From contig CAJUOC010000025.1 of assembly GCA_910587925.1 (NCBI GenBank), positions 1 through 40,008 on the forward strand: a stretch of 40,008 nt of DNA, read 5' to 3'. The position numbers and the translations under genes were made by a program. This DNA is from an uncultured Muribaculaceae bacterium. GTDB lineage: Bacteria; Bacteroidota; Bacteroidia; Bacteroidales; Muribaculaceae. Under the pieces are notes generated by a model. That model searched no databases, was not told the origin of the DNA, and saw nothing but the letters and a program-made list of their open reading frames with translations. Positions 17,460-26,272 of this stretch are shown piece by piece. Positions within the stretch are counted from its first letter, which is position 1, and every line of letters starts with the position of its first letter.

Positions 17460-19580
17460 TCACGAGGCGGCGACGCGGGCGCCTTCGCCGCGCTCCCGGA
17501 CGCGCGGACGTATCTTCTCGAGCATCTGCTCTTCGGTGAAGTCTTTCAGCTCAGAGGGGTCGCCGCCCTCCTGCACGCTGCCGATATAGCGGATGAGCGC
17601 CTGCTGCTCGGCTTTGATGGCCGACAGACGCGTGTTCTCGGCCACAAGGCTCCCGGCATCCTCGACAGTGAGCGGCTTGAGGCCCGAGGCCTTGAAGTAT
17701 GCAGTCCACACACGCGCCACCGCCGGTAGCTTCTTGGTCAGCTCGGCGATGCGGGCATTGCCCTCGGTAAGCTCCGAGCACAGCCCGGCATATGTATCGG
17801 CGCTGTACTCGAGCGATGTGAGCGCGTCGGCCAAGGCCTGCACCTCGGAGAGATTGCGGCCGTTGAATTTCTGCGACGAGGCCGTCTTCAGATAGTCTTT
17901 CATCGCCGGTGACAGCGACGGCGAGGGCTTCACGGCCTTGAGCGACTGCTTGAAGCGCTCGGCCGAGGTCTTGAGCCCGGCGACGACATCAGATACCACG
18001 ATGGCGCGCTCGCCCGGCTCGCCGGGCAGGTTGATAAACAGATCTGTGGGAATCCTCACATCGATGCCCTTGCCCCGGGTGCGGTCAATCATGGTGAAGC
18101 GCCGTGGCTCGACCCAGGTCTTGCCGCCGCGGCTCAGGGTGAGGTTGACATCAAGGGTGAGTGTCTCGGGGTCGAGGCTGATTATCTCGCTGTCGACAAG
18201 CGGGCAGGCCGACATGCGGCGCAGTGTCTCGTCGTCGATGGGACCGAATACATGGTCGATTTCGATAGGCTCGGGAGCGCCCATGCGGTAGGCCTCCTCG
18301 GCCATGGCATTGCTGAGGGCGTATGTGCCGAGTATGGCGTCGGGAGCTTTGCGCGCGCCCACGACGGCGCCGGCGGCGACATACCAGTAATTGTACAGCT
18401 CCTGCTCTCGACCGTCGAGTACACGCCGGCGCTTCGTGGCCTCCACGACCTTCTGGTCAAACGACAGCCAGAAGCCAAAGAGCCAGTTGTTGATGCCCTC
18501 GGCGATGGCATTGTGCATCGCGTAGTCGACATGAAACACACCCGGGTTGGCGAGCCACATGCTGTAATCGCGCCTGCAATGCTTGCGGCCCGGCGGTATC
18601 ACGCGGCGCACGACCATCCACGACTTATCGTCGGAGGCGATACACACCACCTCTACATCATGCTTGCCAAAAAACACCATACTGCTGTCATCGCCGGCAA
18701 AAGCCTTGCAAAACTCGCGCCTCTGCAAGGCGGTGGGATTGACGCTGAGGTCGTTCTGGCAATAAGCGGCCCACTCAGGGGCTTCCCTGCCGGCAAGTTT
18801 CGCGTCAGTCCACCAGTCGAGCTTGTACTTGCTGGAGGAGACCTTGCGCAGGGCCGACATGGAGAGCCGGCCGGTCTTGGGGTCGTAGGTATAGCTCAAA
18901 GGGCCGTAGATACTACCGCGGGTATTCAGGTTGTACCCGCCTGTGGTGGTGCGGACTTCCCTGGTTGAGCGGCCTTTCTTGAAGTATTGCGACGAGTAGG
19001 GCAACTGAGGCAACAGCTCGTTGGATATCATCTCGACTTCGTTGCGGACTTGCCCGGGCCGGAGGTCGACAAAGGAATAAAGCTCCGGAGAGTTGAACAT
19101 ATTCCACACCACATAACTCTTGCCGGTAAAAAATTCCGAGTCAATCATCCACCGGCTGTCTATCTTCTTGGGCGCCGGATACTCCTTGAAATCGCGGGTC
19201 CAGCGATACAGGCCGTAATCGCCGTCGAGATAGCCTTCGGCAGGATAAAATTTATCGCCGTAGATATCGGCCGTGCCGATGTAGCGGCGACCGTCGGGAG
19301 TCTCCAGTACCACGTAATGCGGGCGCTCCGACTCATCGACCTGCCCCAGCATGGCGGTGTGGCCGATAGCGTCTACATTGAGCAGCACCTTGACTCCGTT
19401 GGGGAGCACACGGGTAGGCTTGGGATTGAAGTACTCTTTCTCGAGGTATTTGCAGTAGAGAGAGTCGGGGATGGTATACCTGCGCATCGCGTTGACAAAC
19501 GGACTCACAGGAATCTCGACTGAGGCAGCGGCTGCCGCCAGCGCCATGATGAAGAAAAGGATAGCTGTGTACTTACGCAT
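17460..19580 (-). CDS. Exported protein of unknown function
   Basis: 706 residues, not recognised. A signal peptide (MRKYTAILFFIMALAAAAAS) without a lipobox points to the periplasm or outer membrane. The N-terminal half is rich in aromatic residues and looks beta-rich: VLPNGVKVLLNVDAIGHTAM, then YVVLETPDGRRYIGTADIYG near 90-110. A central part carries KHDVEVVCIASDDKSW and a basic segment. From about residue 540 it is helical and charged with coiled-coil potential. No transmembrane helix beyond the signal and no known catalytic motif were seen. It lies 37 bp after wbqC with no clear promoter, so it may be the last gene of the lepB run. Confidence 0.75.
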   Translation of the reverse strand: MRKYTAILFFIMALAAAAASVEIPVSPFVNAMRRYTIPDSLYCKYLEKEYFNPKPTRVLPNGVKVLLNVDAIGHTAMLGQVDESERPHYVVLETPDGRRYIGTADIYGDKFYPAEGYLDGDYGLYRWTRDFKEYPAPKKIDSRWMIDSEFFTGKSYVVWNMFNSPELYSFVDLRPGQVRNEVEMISNELLPQLPYSSQYFKKGRSTREVRTTTGGYNLNTRGSIYGPLSYTYDPKTGRLSMSALRKVSSSKYKLDWWTDAKLAGREAPEWAAYCQNDLSVNPTALQRREFCKAFAGDDSSMVFFGKHDVEVVCIASDDKSWMVVRRVIPPGRKHCRRDYSMWLANPGVFHVDYAMHNAIAEGINNWLFGFWLSFDQKVVEATKRRRVLDGREQELYNYWYVAAGAVVGARKAPDAILGTYALSNAMAEEAYRMGAPEPIEIDHVFGPIDDETLRRMSACPLVDSEIISLDPETLTLDVNLTLSRGGKTWVEPRRFTMIDRTRGKGIDVRIPTDLFINLPGEPGERAIVVSDVVAGLKTSAERFKQSLKAVKPSPSLSPAMKDYLKTASSQKFNGRNLSEVQALADALTSLEYSADTYAGLCSELTEGNARIAELTKKLPAVARVWTAYFKASGLKPLTVEDAGSLVAENTRLSAIKAEQQALIRYIGSVQEGGDPSELKDFTEEQMLEKIRPRVRERGEGARVAAS

Positions 19581-19617
19581 ATGGATATTTGAATTGGACG
19601 ATATAATCCTGGGTATG

Positions 19618-20241
19618 TCACCTTATCATGCGGTGGAGCAGCAGCGGGGTCTCGGGGCCGAGATTGAAGATGGCGTCGAGGATGCTCAGCCCGGGGATAA
19701 ATCCGAGGCGGTCGCCGCGCAGCTGGCTGTAGACTACCGGCATCACGGCGCTGGGCGGAGCCGCGTCGGGAGCCGCGTCGACTGTCTCCACCGGCAGCCC
19801 CAGGAAGTCGAGTATGGCGCGGTCGGCCCGCCGCAGGTATTCGCCCAGCGAGGGCGGCTCGTCGCCGGGGTCGGCGAGCAGGGGCAGGAAGCGGTCGATG
19901 ACAAACTCAAAGTAGGGCGTGCGGCCATAAGCGCTCTCCAGCGCGATGCGGTGTACCCGCCACCACTCGCCGTGGCGCGACAGTCTCACCCGCGAGCGGG
20001 TCATGGGGCCGTCGCCGCAGCCGTGGGGCACCGACACGGGCACCGTGAGCGACAGCCGCCCGCGCGTGTCGGCGATATCGTAGCGGTGTGTGGCTTTGTC
20101 GCGCTTGTCCCAGCGGCCGTCGTAGTCGATGGCGACGCGTCCGCATGCGGCCATGGCGGCGTAGTGCTCCACGGGGCCGAAGAGGCGTGGCGGCAGACTC
20201 ACCGCAGCCTCGGGATACAGAGGCAGCGGGCAGGAGCTCAT
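19618..20241 (-). CDS. WbqC-like family protein
   Basis: 207 residues. Family marks are the opening segment LFGPVEHYAAMA, the LSLTVPV strand, the W-x-x-x-HRIALESAYGRTPYFE block (about 94-112) and the end pattern GFIPGLSILDAIFNLGPET (about 179-197). WbqC-like proteins are linked to O-antigen or surface sugar loci, but their biochemical role is not settled. The start overlaps the lepB stop by 4 bp (ATGA on the minus strand), so translation is coupled; lepB followed by wbqC is a familiar Bacteroidales order. Confidence 0.85.
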   Translation of the reverse strand: MSSCPLPLYPEAAVSLPPRLFGPVEHYAAMAACGRVAIDYDGRWDKRDKATHRYDIADTRGRLSLTVPVSVPHGCGDGPMTRSRVRLSRHGEWWRVHRIALESAYGRTPYFEFVIDRFLPLLADPGDEPPSLGEYLRRADRAILDFLGLPVETVDAAPDAAPPSAVMPVVYSQLRGDRLGFIPGLSILDAIFNLGPETPLLLHRMIR

Positions 20242-21695
20242 TTGTCGGGATTGGCGTCGCGCAGTATGCGGCTCCAGCGGATGCCGCCGTTGAATATGCT
20301 GCGGTCGCGGTCAAAGGATATCAGCACCAGCATGGGCGAGCCCACGATATGATCCTCGGGCACGAAGCCCCAGAAGCGGGAGTCCTGCGACATGTCGCGG
20401 TTGTCGCCCATCATGAAGTAATAGTCCATGGCAAAGGTATAGCTGTCGGCGGGCTTGCCGTCGATATACACCCGGCCGTCGGCGCCGAGATAGGCGTCGT
20501 GATGACCCTCGTAATTGCGGATGCAGCGGTTGTAGATGGCCCAGGTATGGGGATTCAGCCCGATGGTGTCGCCGCGGCGCGGGATGTAGAGGCCGTCGGC
20601 GCCGCCGTAGTCGCTCAGAGTCCACTCGTCGCTCACTCCGGCGGGGAAGAGATGGATGTCGGCGCCGGTGGTGCGGAAGATGTCGTTGACCTTGGCCAGC
20701 CCGTCGGCGCGGCCGTCGGCGCGGAGGCGTTCGATCATGCCGGTGGTGAGGGGCAGCATGTATATGAGAGGCGACGATGCCGCGGCCGGTATCCAGTCGG
20801 TCAGGCGCATACGCTCGGAGGGGTCGAAGTTGAGCAGGCCGGCGTCGGAGGGTGTCACACCCAGCTCGCGCAGATAGTCTTCGTCGAGGGTGCGCGAGGT
20901 GGCCAGGATGTAGTTAAACTGGGCGTTGGCCGGCATCTGCTGCGCCACATCATCGATATATATGGTGTCGGCGACGATGCGCAGGCGCTGGCCGGGGAGC
21001 CCGACGGTGCGCTTCACAAAATTCTGACGGCGGTCGACGGGGCGGTATTTGACACGGCCAAACTGCTCGGGGTGCGACTTGACAAAGTCACGGCCGTAGC
21101 GCGCCACCAGCAGGTCGTAGTACTCGGGCGACTCCTCGAGGCGGGTGGCCACGGTGTCGCCGGCGGGGAAGTTGAATACCACGATGTCGCCGGCCTCGAC
21201 GCTGCGCAGGCCCTTGAGGCGGTGGTATGGCAGCGAGGGGGAGTCGAGATATGAGTCGGTGCCGATGACGGGCATCTTATTGTGCACCAGCGGGAAGTGC
21301 ACGGGAGTCATGGGCACGCGGGGGCCGTAGAGCATCTTGTTGACCCAGAGATAGTCGCCCGTCAGGAGAGTCTTCTCGAGCGACGACGAGGGTATCTGAT
21401 AGTTCTGCCCCACAAAGGCAAATATGAAGTAGACAAGCACCAGGGCATACACGATGGCGTCGACCCAGCCCATGACTGAGCGCACGGCGCGGCTCTTGCT
21501 CTTTTTCCACCATGTAAAGGGGATGTAGCCCAGGATGTATATGTCGGCCAGCAGCAGCCACAGCAGCGCCAGGGGCCAGCAGCCCATCCAGGCCACCCAG
21601 AGGAAAAATACGATTGATACCAGAGCGAAGCGCACCCAGCGTGTGGGGCGCACTGCGGATATGCGGCGACGGATGTCGGCGAGGAGTCTGTTCAT
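20238..21695 (-). CDS. lepB: Signal peptidase I
   Basis: 485 residues from the ATG at 21695 (MNRLLADIRRR). An upstream in-frame ATG at 21788 would add a proline- and histidine-rich stretch that runs into the preceding gene and is rejected. Hydrophobic segments (about 23-38, 41-58 and 78-96) anchor it in the inner membrane. The catalytic serine is S105 in IPSSSLEKTL and the general base K228 in FVKRTVGLPG. Box E is GDNRDMSQDSR near 430-440. The roughly 200 residues between lysine and box E exceed the spacing in E. coli LepB, giving an enlarged periplasmic domain as in other Bacteroidetes. It cleaves signal peptides of exported proteins. Confidence 0.95.
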   Translation of the reverse strand: MNRLLADIRRRISAVRPTRWVRFALVSIVFFLWVAWMGCWPLALLWLLLADIYILGYIPFTWWKKSKSRAVRSVMGWVDAIVYALVLVYFIFAFVGQNYQIPSSSLEKTLLTGDYLWVNKMLYGPRVPMTPVHFPLVHNKMPVIGTDSYLDSPSLPYHRLKGLRSVEAGDIVVFNFPAGDTVATRLEESPEYYDLLVARYGRDFVKSHPEQFGRVKYRPVDRRQNFVKRTVGLPGQRLRIVADTIYIDDVAQQMPANAQFNYILATSRTLDEDYLRELGVTPSDAGLLNFDPSERMRLTDWIPAAASSPLIYMLPLTTGMIERLRADGRADGLAKVNDIFRTTGADIHLFPAGVSDEWTLSDYGGADGLYIPRRGDTIGLNPHTWAIYNRCIRNYEGHHDAYLGADGRVYIDGKPADSYTFAMDYYFMMGDNRDMSQDSRFWGFVPEDHIVGSPMLVLISFDRDRSIFNGGIRWSRILRDANPDK

Positions 21696-21724
21696 ATGCG
21701 GGAGGTGGTGGAGATGGTGTGAGG

Positions 21725-22858
21725 TCAGTTGAAATCGCGGCGCCAGGCGCGGCGGCGGCGGTGGAGCTCGTGGTCGAAGTAGTCCCACTGCCGCTGCACG
21801 TGGGCATTGTCTTCAAGCTCCAGGTTGCTCTCGGCCCACTTGTAGCCGTTGGCCACAAAGCAGGGTATGAGATCGCAGAATATGAGGGCGTTGACGCCCT
21901 TGCTCTGATACTCGGGCTTTACGGCCACGAGCATGAGGTCGACCGTGTCGACCCGGCCGCGCATGGCCTTCCAGAGATGATACCAGCCGGTGGGGAAGAG
22001 GCGGCCGCCCGAGCGGCGCAGGGCGCGCGAGAGCGATGGCATGGCGATGCCCACGCCCACGAGGCGCTCGTCGGCGTCGACCACCACGCATACGTCCTCG
22101 AGCCGCAGCAGCCCCAGGTACTGGTCGATGTAATAGTCTATCTGGCGGCGGCTCAGGGGCACGTAGCCGTAGAGGTCGGCGTATGCCTCGTTGATGAGCT
22201 CAAAGAGGGCGTGGCCGTATTGATTCTTGATTTTCTCGCGGGAGGTGAATTTCTTGACTTTGAGATTGTACTTGCGGCGCACGATATCGGCGATGCGGCT
22301 GTACTTCTCGGGTATCTCGCGGGGTATGGCGATGCGGTACTCCACCCAGTCGGCGTCTTTGCGGAAGCCCATGCGCTCCATGTGCCGGGGGTAGTAGGGA
22401 TAGTTGTAGATGGTGGCCATGGTGCCCATGCGGTCAAAGCCGGCGGTGAGCATACCCTCGTGGTCCATGTCGCTGAAGCCCATAGGGCCTATCATGGCGG
22501 TGCAGCCGCGCGCGCGGCCCCAGCGCTCCACGGCGGCAAAGAGGGCGTCGACCGTCTCGGCGTCGTCGATGAAGTCGACAAAGCCGAAGCGCACCGCACG
22601 CTCGCCCCAGCGCTCGTTGGCCAGGTCGTTGATTATGGCGGTGATGCGGCCCACCGGCTCGCCGTCGCGGTATGCCATGAACGACTGCGCCGAGCAGTGC
22701 TCAAAGGCGGGATTCTTGTCGGGGCTCAGACAGGCGACCTCGTCGAGGATGAGCGGCGGCACGTAGCAGTCGTTGCCGCGGTAGAGGTCGATGCCAAACT
22801 GCACGTACTCCTTGAGGGCTGATTTGGTGGGTTGTATGGGGCGGATAGTGATAGCCAT
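21725..22858 (-). CDS. GNAT-superfamily-like acyltransferase, specificity unknown
   Basis: 377 residues. The C-terminal half has a GNAT-type acyl-CoA loop in DLMLVAVKPEYQSKGVNALI (motif A Q-x-x-G-x-A pattern), followed by AESNLELEDNAHVQ, typical of the last part of the fold. The N-terminal half contains GPMGFSDMDHEGML and YNYPYYPRHMERMGF, seen in a Bacteroidetes family of about 380 residues usually annotated only as N-acetyltransferase-like. A double-GNAT arrangement is possible. Four bases separate its start from the pseudokinase stop, and 29 bp separate it from lepB. Substrate unknown. Confidence 0.7.
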   Translation of the reverse strand: MAITIRPIQPTKSALKEYVQFGIDLYRGNDCYVPPLILDEVACLSPDKNPAFEHCSAQSFMAYRDGEPVGRITAIINDLANERWGERAVRFGFVDFIDDAETVDALFAAVERWGRARGCTAMIGPMGFSDMDHEGMLTAGFDRMGTMATIYNYPYYPRHMERMGFRKDADWVEYRIAIPREIPEKYSRIADIVRRKYNLKVKKFTSREKIKNQYGHALFELINEAYADLYGYVPLSRRQIDYYIDQYLGLLRLEDVCVVVDADERLVGVGIAMPSLSRALRRSGGRLFPTGWYHLWKAMRGRVDTVDLMLVAVKPEYQSKGVNALIFCDLIPCFVANGYKWAESNLELEDNAHVQRQWDYFDHELHRRRRAWRRDFN

Positions 22859-22862
22859 TGTG

Positions 22863-23603
22863 TCAGCGGGTCTTGATTGAGAGCCACACCAGCATGAGCA
22901 CCATCACGGCAAGGAATGCTATGATAGTGAGGTATATGCGGCGCACGGGGCGATTTTCAAGCGCCAGGTGCACCTGGGTCATGTCGTGGTATCGGGCCTT
23001 GGGATTGGGGTCGAGGCAGCGGGCGGCCACCCGGCGCATGGTGGCGTCGGTCGAGCCGACCGAGTCGAGGGCGCGGCGCAGCACCAGGCCATAATTGTAT
23101 ATGTCGGTGGCGGTGTCGCAGGGGGTGAGGGAGTCGCGCTGCTCAAATCCCACGTCGATGAGCTTGAGATTGCCGATATTCTCGGTGAAGATGATGTTTT
23201 CGGGGCGCAGGGGGTGATGGGCCAGGTGATTGGTCTGTATATACTCCAGGGCGTCGACGAGCTGATGGCGCAGCTTGTCGATATGGGCCGGCGTGACCTT
23301 GCCCTCGCGGATGAGCTTGGCCAGCGAGTCGCCGTACACGTCGTCGGTGATGATGCAGCGGCCCACTCCGGGCACGTCCTCGAGGTCGTTGATCATCACT
23401 ATGTGTGGATGGGCCAGATTGTAGCGCACGTCAAACTCCTTCTCGAGCATGCTCTGCATCTCGGGTTTCGAGGCCAGGTCGGGCTTAAGTGTCTTGAGCA
23501 TGACCCACTTGCCCAGCTTGCGGGCGGTGTACACGTGGTAAAACTCCTCGTCCCACTCGGGCAGATGCTCGATCTCGGTCCAGCGCGGTGTATCTTCTTT
23601 CAT
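22863..23603 (-). CDS. Tail-anchored protein kinase-like protein, probable pseudokinase
   Basis: 246 residues. The kinase fold is recognisable: VMLKTL with K37 in the ATP-lysine place, the catalytic-loop segment HHPLRPEN (129-136) aligning to HRDLKPEN, IDVG (149-152) for the DFG metal motif, and TDIYNYG (166-172) for the F-helix. The catalytic aspartate is proline (P131), the loop lysine is arginine, and the glycine-rich loop is not visible. Phosphotransfer is therefore doubtful although nucleotide binding may persist (K37, N136, D150). A single hydrophobic helix (224-241) followed by SIKTR makes it a tail-anchored protein with a cytoplasmic kinase-like domain. First gene of the minus run that includes lepB; a -7 box abuts the ATG. 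Confidence 0.82.
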   Translation of the reverse strand: MKEDTPRWTEIEHLPEWDEEFYHVYTARKLGKWVMLKTLKPDLASKPEMQSMLEKEFDVRYNLAHPHIVMINDLEDVPGVGRCIITDDVYGDSLAKLIREGKVTPAHIDKLRHQLVDALEYIQTNHLAHHPLRPENIIFTENIGNLKLIDVGFEQRDSLTPCDTATDIYNYGLVLRRALDSVGSTDATMRRVAARCLDPNPKARYHDMTQVHLALENRPVRRIYLTIIAFLAVMVLMLVWLSIKTR

Positions 23604-23607
23604 ACGG

Positions 23608-23638
23608 CAAATTTACATATTTTTTCCGTAACGGCAAG
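23608..23638 (-). promoter_or_regulatory. Promoter abutting the pseudokinase start
   Basis: On the minus strand, CTTG (23635-23638), 19 nt, then TAAATTTG (23608-23615), an exact -7 match ending 4 nt before the ATG. Predicts a leaderless or near-leaderless transcript. Its -33 part overlaps the foot of the trpB terminator stem. Confidence 0.65.
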
Positions 23639-23670
23639 CGGGTGTCCCGACCGAGGCCGGGACACCCGCT
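23637..23670 (-). terminator. Terminator-like hairpin after trpB
   Basis: 13-bp stem AGCGGGTGTCCCG (23637-23649) / CGGGACACCCGCT (23658-23670), 8-nt loop, 14 bp past the trpB stop. No immediate T run. Confidence 0.65.
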
Positions 23671-23684
23671 CAACAGCTTGATGG

Positions 23685-25046
23685 TCAGACCTCGCGCAGC
23701 CCGGCAGTTTCGGCGTCGATCTGCGAGTCGGGCACGGTATAGTCGGCCAGGTCGCCGGCATAGTAGCGGTCATACGACGCCATGTCGATGAGGCCGTGGC
23801 CCGAGAGGTTGAAGAGTATCACACGGCCTGCGGCGCCCTCGGCATCGGCTCGGCGCGCCTCGCGTATGGCTGCGGCGATGGCATGGGAGCTCTCGGGCGC
23901 GGGGATGATACCCTCGCTGCGGGCAAAGAGCGTAGCGGCCTCGAATGTCTCGAGCTGGGCGATGTCGACGGCGTCGATGAGCCCGTCGGCCTTGAGCTTG
24001 CTCACCACGGCGCCGGCGCCGTGGTAGCGCAGGCCGCCGGCGTGGATGTTGGCCGGTGCAAATGCGTGGCCCAGTGTGAGCATGGGGATGAGCGGGGTAT
24101 AGCCGGCCTCGTCGCCATAGTCGTAGCGCATCTTGCCGCGGGTGAGCTTGGGACACGACTCGGGCTCGGCGGCGATGAAGCGCGTGGAGCGCTCGCCCGA
24201 GAAATTGTGGCGCAGGAAGGGGAAGGCGATGCCCGAGAAGTTGGACCCGCCGCCAAAGCAGCCGATCACCACATCGGGATACTCGCCGGCCATCTCCATC
24301 TGGCGCTCGGCCTCAAGACCGATTACGGTCTGATGCAGCGACACATGGTTGAGCACCGAGCCCAGGGCATACTTGCAGCCGGGGGTGCTCATGGCCAGCT
24401 CCACGGCCTCTGAGATGGCCGTGCCGAGCGAGCCTTGGTGATTGGGAGTGTCGGTGATAATCTTGCGGCCGGCGCGGGTCGACATGCTGGGCGAGGCTAT
24501 CACCTCGGCGCCGTATGTCTGCATGATGGAGCGGCGGTAGGGCTTCTGGTGATACGACACCTTTACCATATACACGGCCAGGTCGATGCCAAAGTGGCGG
24601 GCAGCCATCGACAGGGCGGCGCCCCACTGGCCGGCGCCGGTCTCGGTGGTGAGGTTGGTGACGCCCTCTTCCTTGGCATAATATGCCTGGGCGATGGCGG
24701 AGTTGAGCTTGTGGGAGCCGACAGGGCTCACGCTCTCGTTTTTGAAATAGATATGCGCGCCGGTGCCGAGGGCCTTCTCCAGCCCGCGTGCTCTCACCAG
24801 CGGCGTGGGGCGCCATATGCGGTACATGTCCCGCACCGGCTCGGGGATGGTAATCCAGCGGTCGGTGGTGTTAAGCTCCTGGCGGGCACATTCGCGGGCA
24901 AATAGCGGATAAAGATCGTCGGCGGTCATCGGCGCGCCGGTCGCCGGATTAAGCATGGGTGCCGGGGCCGAGGGCATGTCGGCCTGCACGTTGTACCAGG
25001 CCGTGGGTATATCGGCCTCGGTGAGCAGAAATTTCTTTGATTCCAT
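23685..25046 (-). CDS. trpB: TrpB2-type tryptophan synthase beta-like PLP enzyme
   Basis: 453 residues from the ATG at 25046 (MESKKFLLTEADIPTAW). An ATG 46 codons upstream lies beyond the promoter and is rejected. Length and the N-terminal extension, with RPTPLVRARGLEKALG near 79-94, mark the TrpB2 subgroup rather than canonical TrpB1. The PLP lysine is K113 in GSHKLNSA; ETGAGQWGAALS and the phosphate-cup segment GCFGGGSNFSG are intact. TrpB2 enzymes condense indole and serine to tryptophan, often without TrpA, and some act as indole salvage or serine deaminases. No trpA or other trp gene is in this window. It diverges from an AraC-type regulator with a 218-bp gap. Confidence 0.92.
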   Translation of the reverse strand: MESKKFLLTEADIPTAWYNVQADMPSAPAPMLNPATGAPMTADDLYPLFARECARQELNTTDRWITIPEPVRDMYRIWRPTPLVRARGLEKALGTGAHIYFKNESVSPVGSHKLNSAIAQAYYAKEEGVTNLTTETGAGQWGAALSMAARHFGIDLAVYMVKVSYHQKPYRRSIMQTYGAEVIASPSMSTRAGRKIITDTPNHQGSLGTAISEAVELAMSTPGCKYALGSVLNHVSLHQTVIGLEAERQMEMAGEYPDVVIGCFGGGSNFSGIAFPFLRHNFSGERSTRFIAAEPESCPKLTRGKMRYDYGDEAGYTPLIPMLTLGHAFAPANIHAGGLRYHGAGAVVSKLKADGLIDAVDIAQLETFEAATLFARSEGIIPAPESSHAIAAAIREARRADAEGAAGRVILFNLSGHGLIDMASYDRYYAGDLADYTVPDSQIDAETAGLREV

Positions 25047-25082
25047 AGACAGGTGATAAATGGATGTTGATAATGTCGCAGG

Positions 25083-25114
25083 CAAAGTAAACGCTTCACA
25101 GCCACATATGCAAA
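25083..25114 (-). promoter_or_regulatory. trpB promoter
   Basis: On the minus strand, TTTG (25111-25114), 20 nt, TTACTTTG (25083-25090): a perfect -33 and a one-mismatch -7. The predicted leader is about 30-35 nt. Confidence 0.65.
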
Positions 25115-25195
25115 CTTTTTTCCGCCCAGCTCGCCCCGGTGCTTGCACTATTTTAGCATTTAGTTTGCATTTGTGGCATGTCACCGGTCATATTT

Positions 25196-25212
25196 GTGCC
25201 ATTTGGTGGCAC
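25196..25212. promoter_or_regulatory. Operator-like palindrome between trpB and the AraC gene
   Basis: GTGCCA (25196-25201), 5 nt, TGGCAC (25207-25212). Related half-sites TTTGTGGCA (25170-25178) and TTTGTGCCA (25193-25201) lie nearby in an AT-richer patch. It is a candidate binding site for the divergent AraC-type regulator; this is inference from position and symmetry. Confidence 0.4.
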
Positions 25213-25264
25213 TGCAATGCTTTTTTCACTATCTTGGCGGCGCCTTAAATCTACATATTGTCAC

Positions 25265-26140
25265 ATGGACAAAATTATCACCGAGATAACTCCGCTATCC
25301 GACAAAGACTGTTTTTATCTGGTCGACCGCTATAAAGACGCATTTGACTTCCCCATACACCGCCACGACGAGTTTGAGCTCAACTTCGTGGCCCACTGCG
25401 AGGGTGCCCGCCGCATCGTGGGCGACTCTGTGGTGGAGCTGGGGCCCTACGACCTTGCCCTGGTGGGCCACGGTATAGAGCACACCTGGGAGCAGCACCG
25501 CTGCACATCCAAGCCCATACGAGAGATCACCATCCAGTTTTCGTCGATGCTATTCGGCAGCATTTTCCTGGGCAAGAATCCGCTGTCGTCGATACGCAAC
25601 ATGCTCAACGACTCGTCAAAGGGCATATCCTTCAGCATGGAGACCATCATGCGCGTATACAGCCGCCTCGACACCCTGGCCAAGATGGACAGCGGCTTTG
25701 ACCGCCTCATCGGCCTGATGACCATCCTCCACGAGCTCTCGGTCGACTCCGACTATCATATACTGTCGTCGGGAGCGTTTGCCAATGTGGAGATGTCGGC
25801 CGATTCGCGCCGCATACAGAAGGTACAGAGCTATATCAACGCCAATTACCGCGACGAGATACGCCTCGAGGCACTCGCGTCGCTGGCCGGCATGACCATG
25901 ACGGCCTTCTCGCGGTTTTTCAAGCTGCGCACGGGCCGCACCATCTCGGAGTACATCATCGACGTGCGCCTGGGACACGCAGTGCGCCTGCTGGTCGACA
26001 CCACCCGCTCGGTGGCCGAGATATGCTTCGACTGCGGGTTCAACAATATCAGCCACTTCAACCGTCTCTTCAAAAAGAAGAAAAACTGCACTCCCAAGGC
26101 ATTCCGCGAGCTGTACAAGCGACACAAGGTGCTGGTGTGA
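25265..26140 (+). CDS. AraC-family transcriptional regulator
   Basis: 291 residues from the ATG at 25265 (MDKIITEITPLSDKDC); an upstream in-frame ATG at 25178 falls in the regulatory region. The N-terminal cupin-like sensor domain opens with FPIHRHDEFELNFV (about residues 34-47). The C-terminal AraC DNA-binding domain (about 190-290) has both helix-turn-helix motifs: LASLAGMTMTAFSRFFK, and AEICFDCGFNNISHFNRLFK with the usual CTPKAFR ending. Probably controls its own gene and perhaps trpB; the ligand could be a sugar or amino-acid-derived molecule. An imperfect hairpin (26193-26219) lies 52 bp past its stop and may end the transcript. Confidence 0.9.
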   Translation: MDKIITEITPLSDKDCFYLVDRYKDAFDFPIHRHDEFELNFVAHCEGARRIVGDSVVELGPYDLALVGHGIEHTWEQHRCTSKPIREITIQFSSMLFGSIFLGKNPLSSIRNMLNDSSKGISFSMETIMRVYSRLDTLAKMDSGFDRLIGLMTILHELSVDSDYHILSSGAFANVEMSADSRRIQKVQSYINANYRDEIRLEALASLAGMTMTAFSRFFKLRTGRTISEYIIDVRLGHAVRLLVDTTRSVAEICFDCGFNNISHFNRLFKKKKNCTPKAFRELYKRHKVLV

Positions 26141-26243
26141 TTTTTTTGCACACTGTCAGCATTTTTGAGTTAAAAACTTATAAATTACTTACACCCGCAG
26201 CGTTTTATGCGCCGCGGGTGGCCGCATATTCCACGGGAAATTC

Positions 26244-26251
26244 TAACTTTG
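26244..26251 (+). promoter_or_regulatory. -7 promoter element of the envelope-assembly run
   Basis: TAACTTTG, an exact TAnnTTTG match 21 nt before the ATG at 26273. No clear -33 TTTG was found at the usual distance. Confidence 0.6.
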
Positions 26252-26272
26252 CAGCTTGAAATGCACTATCAC

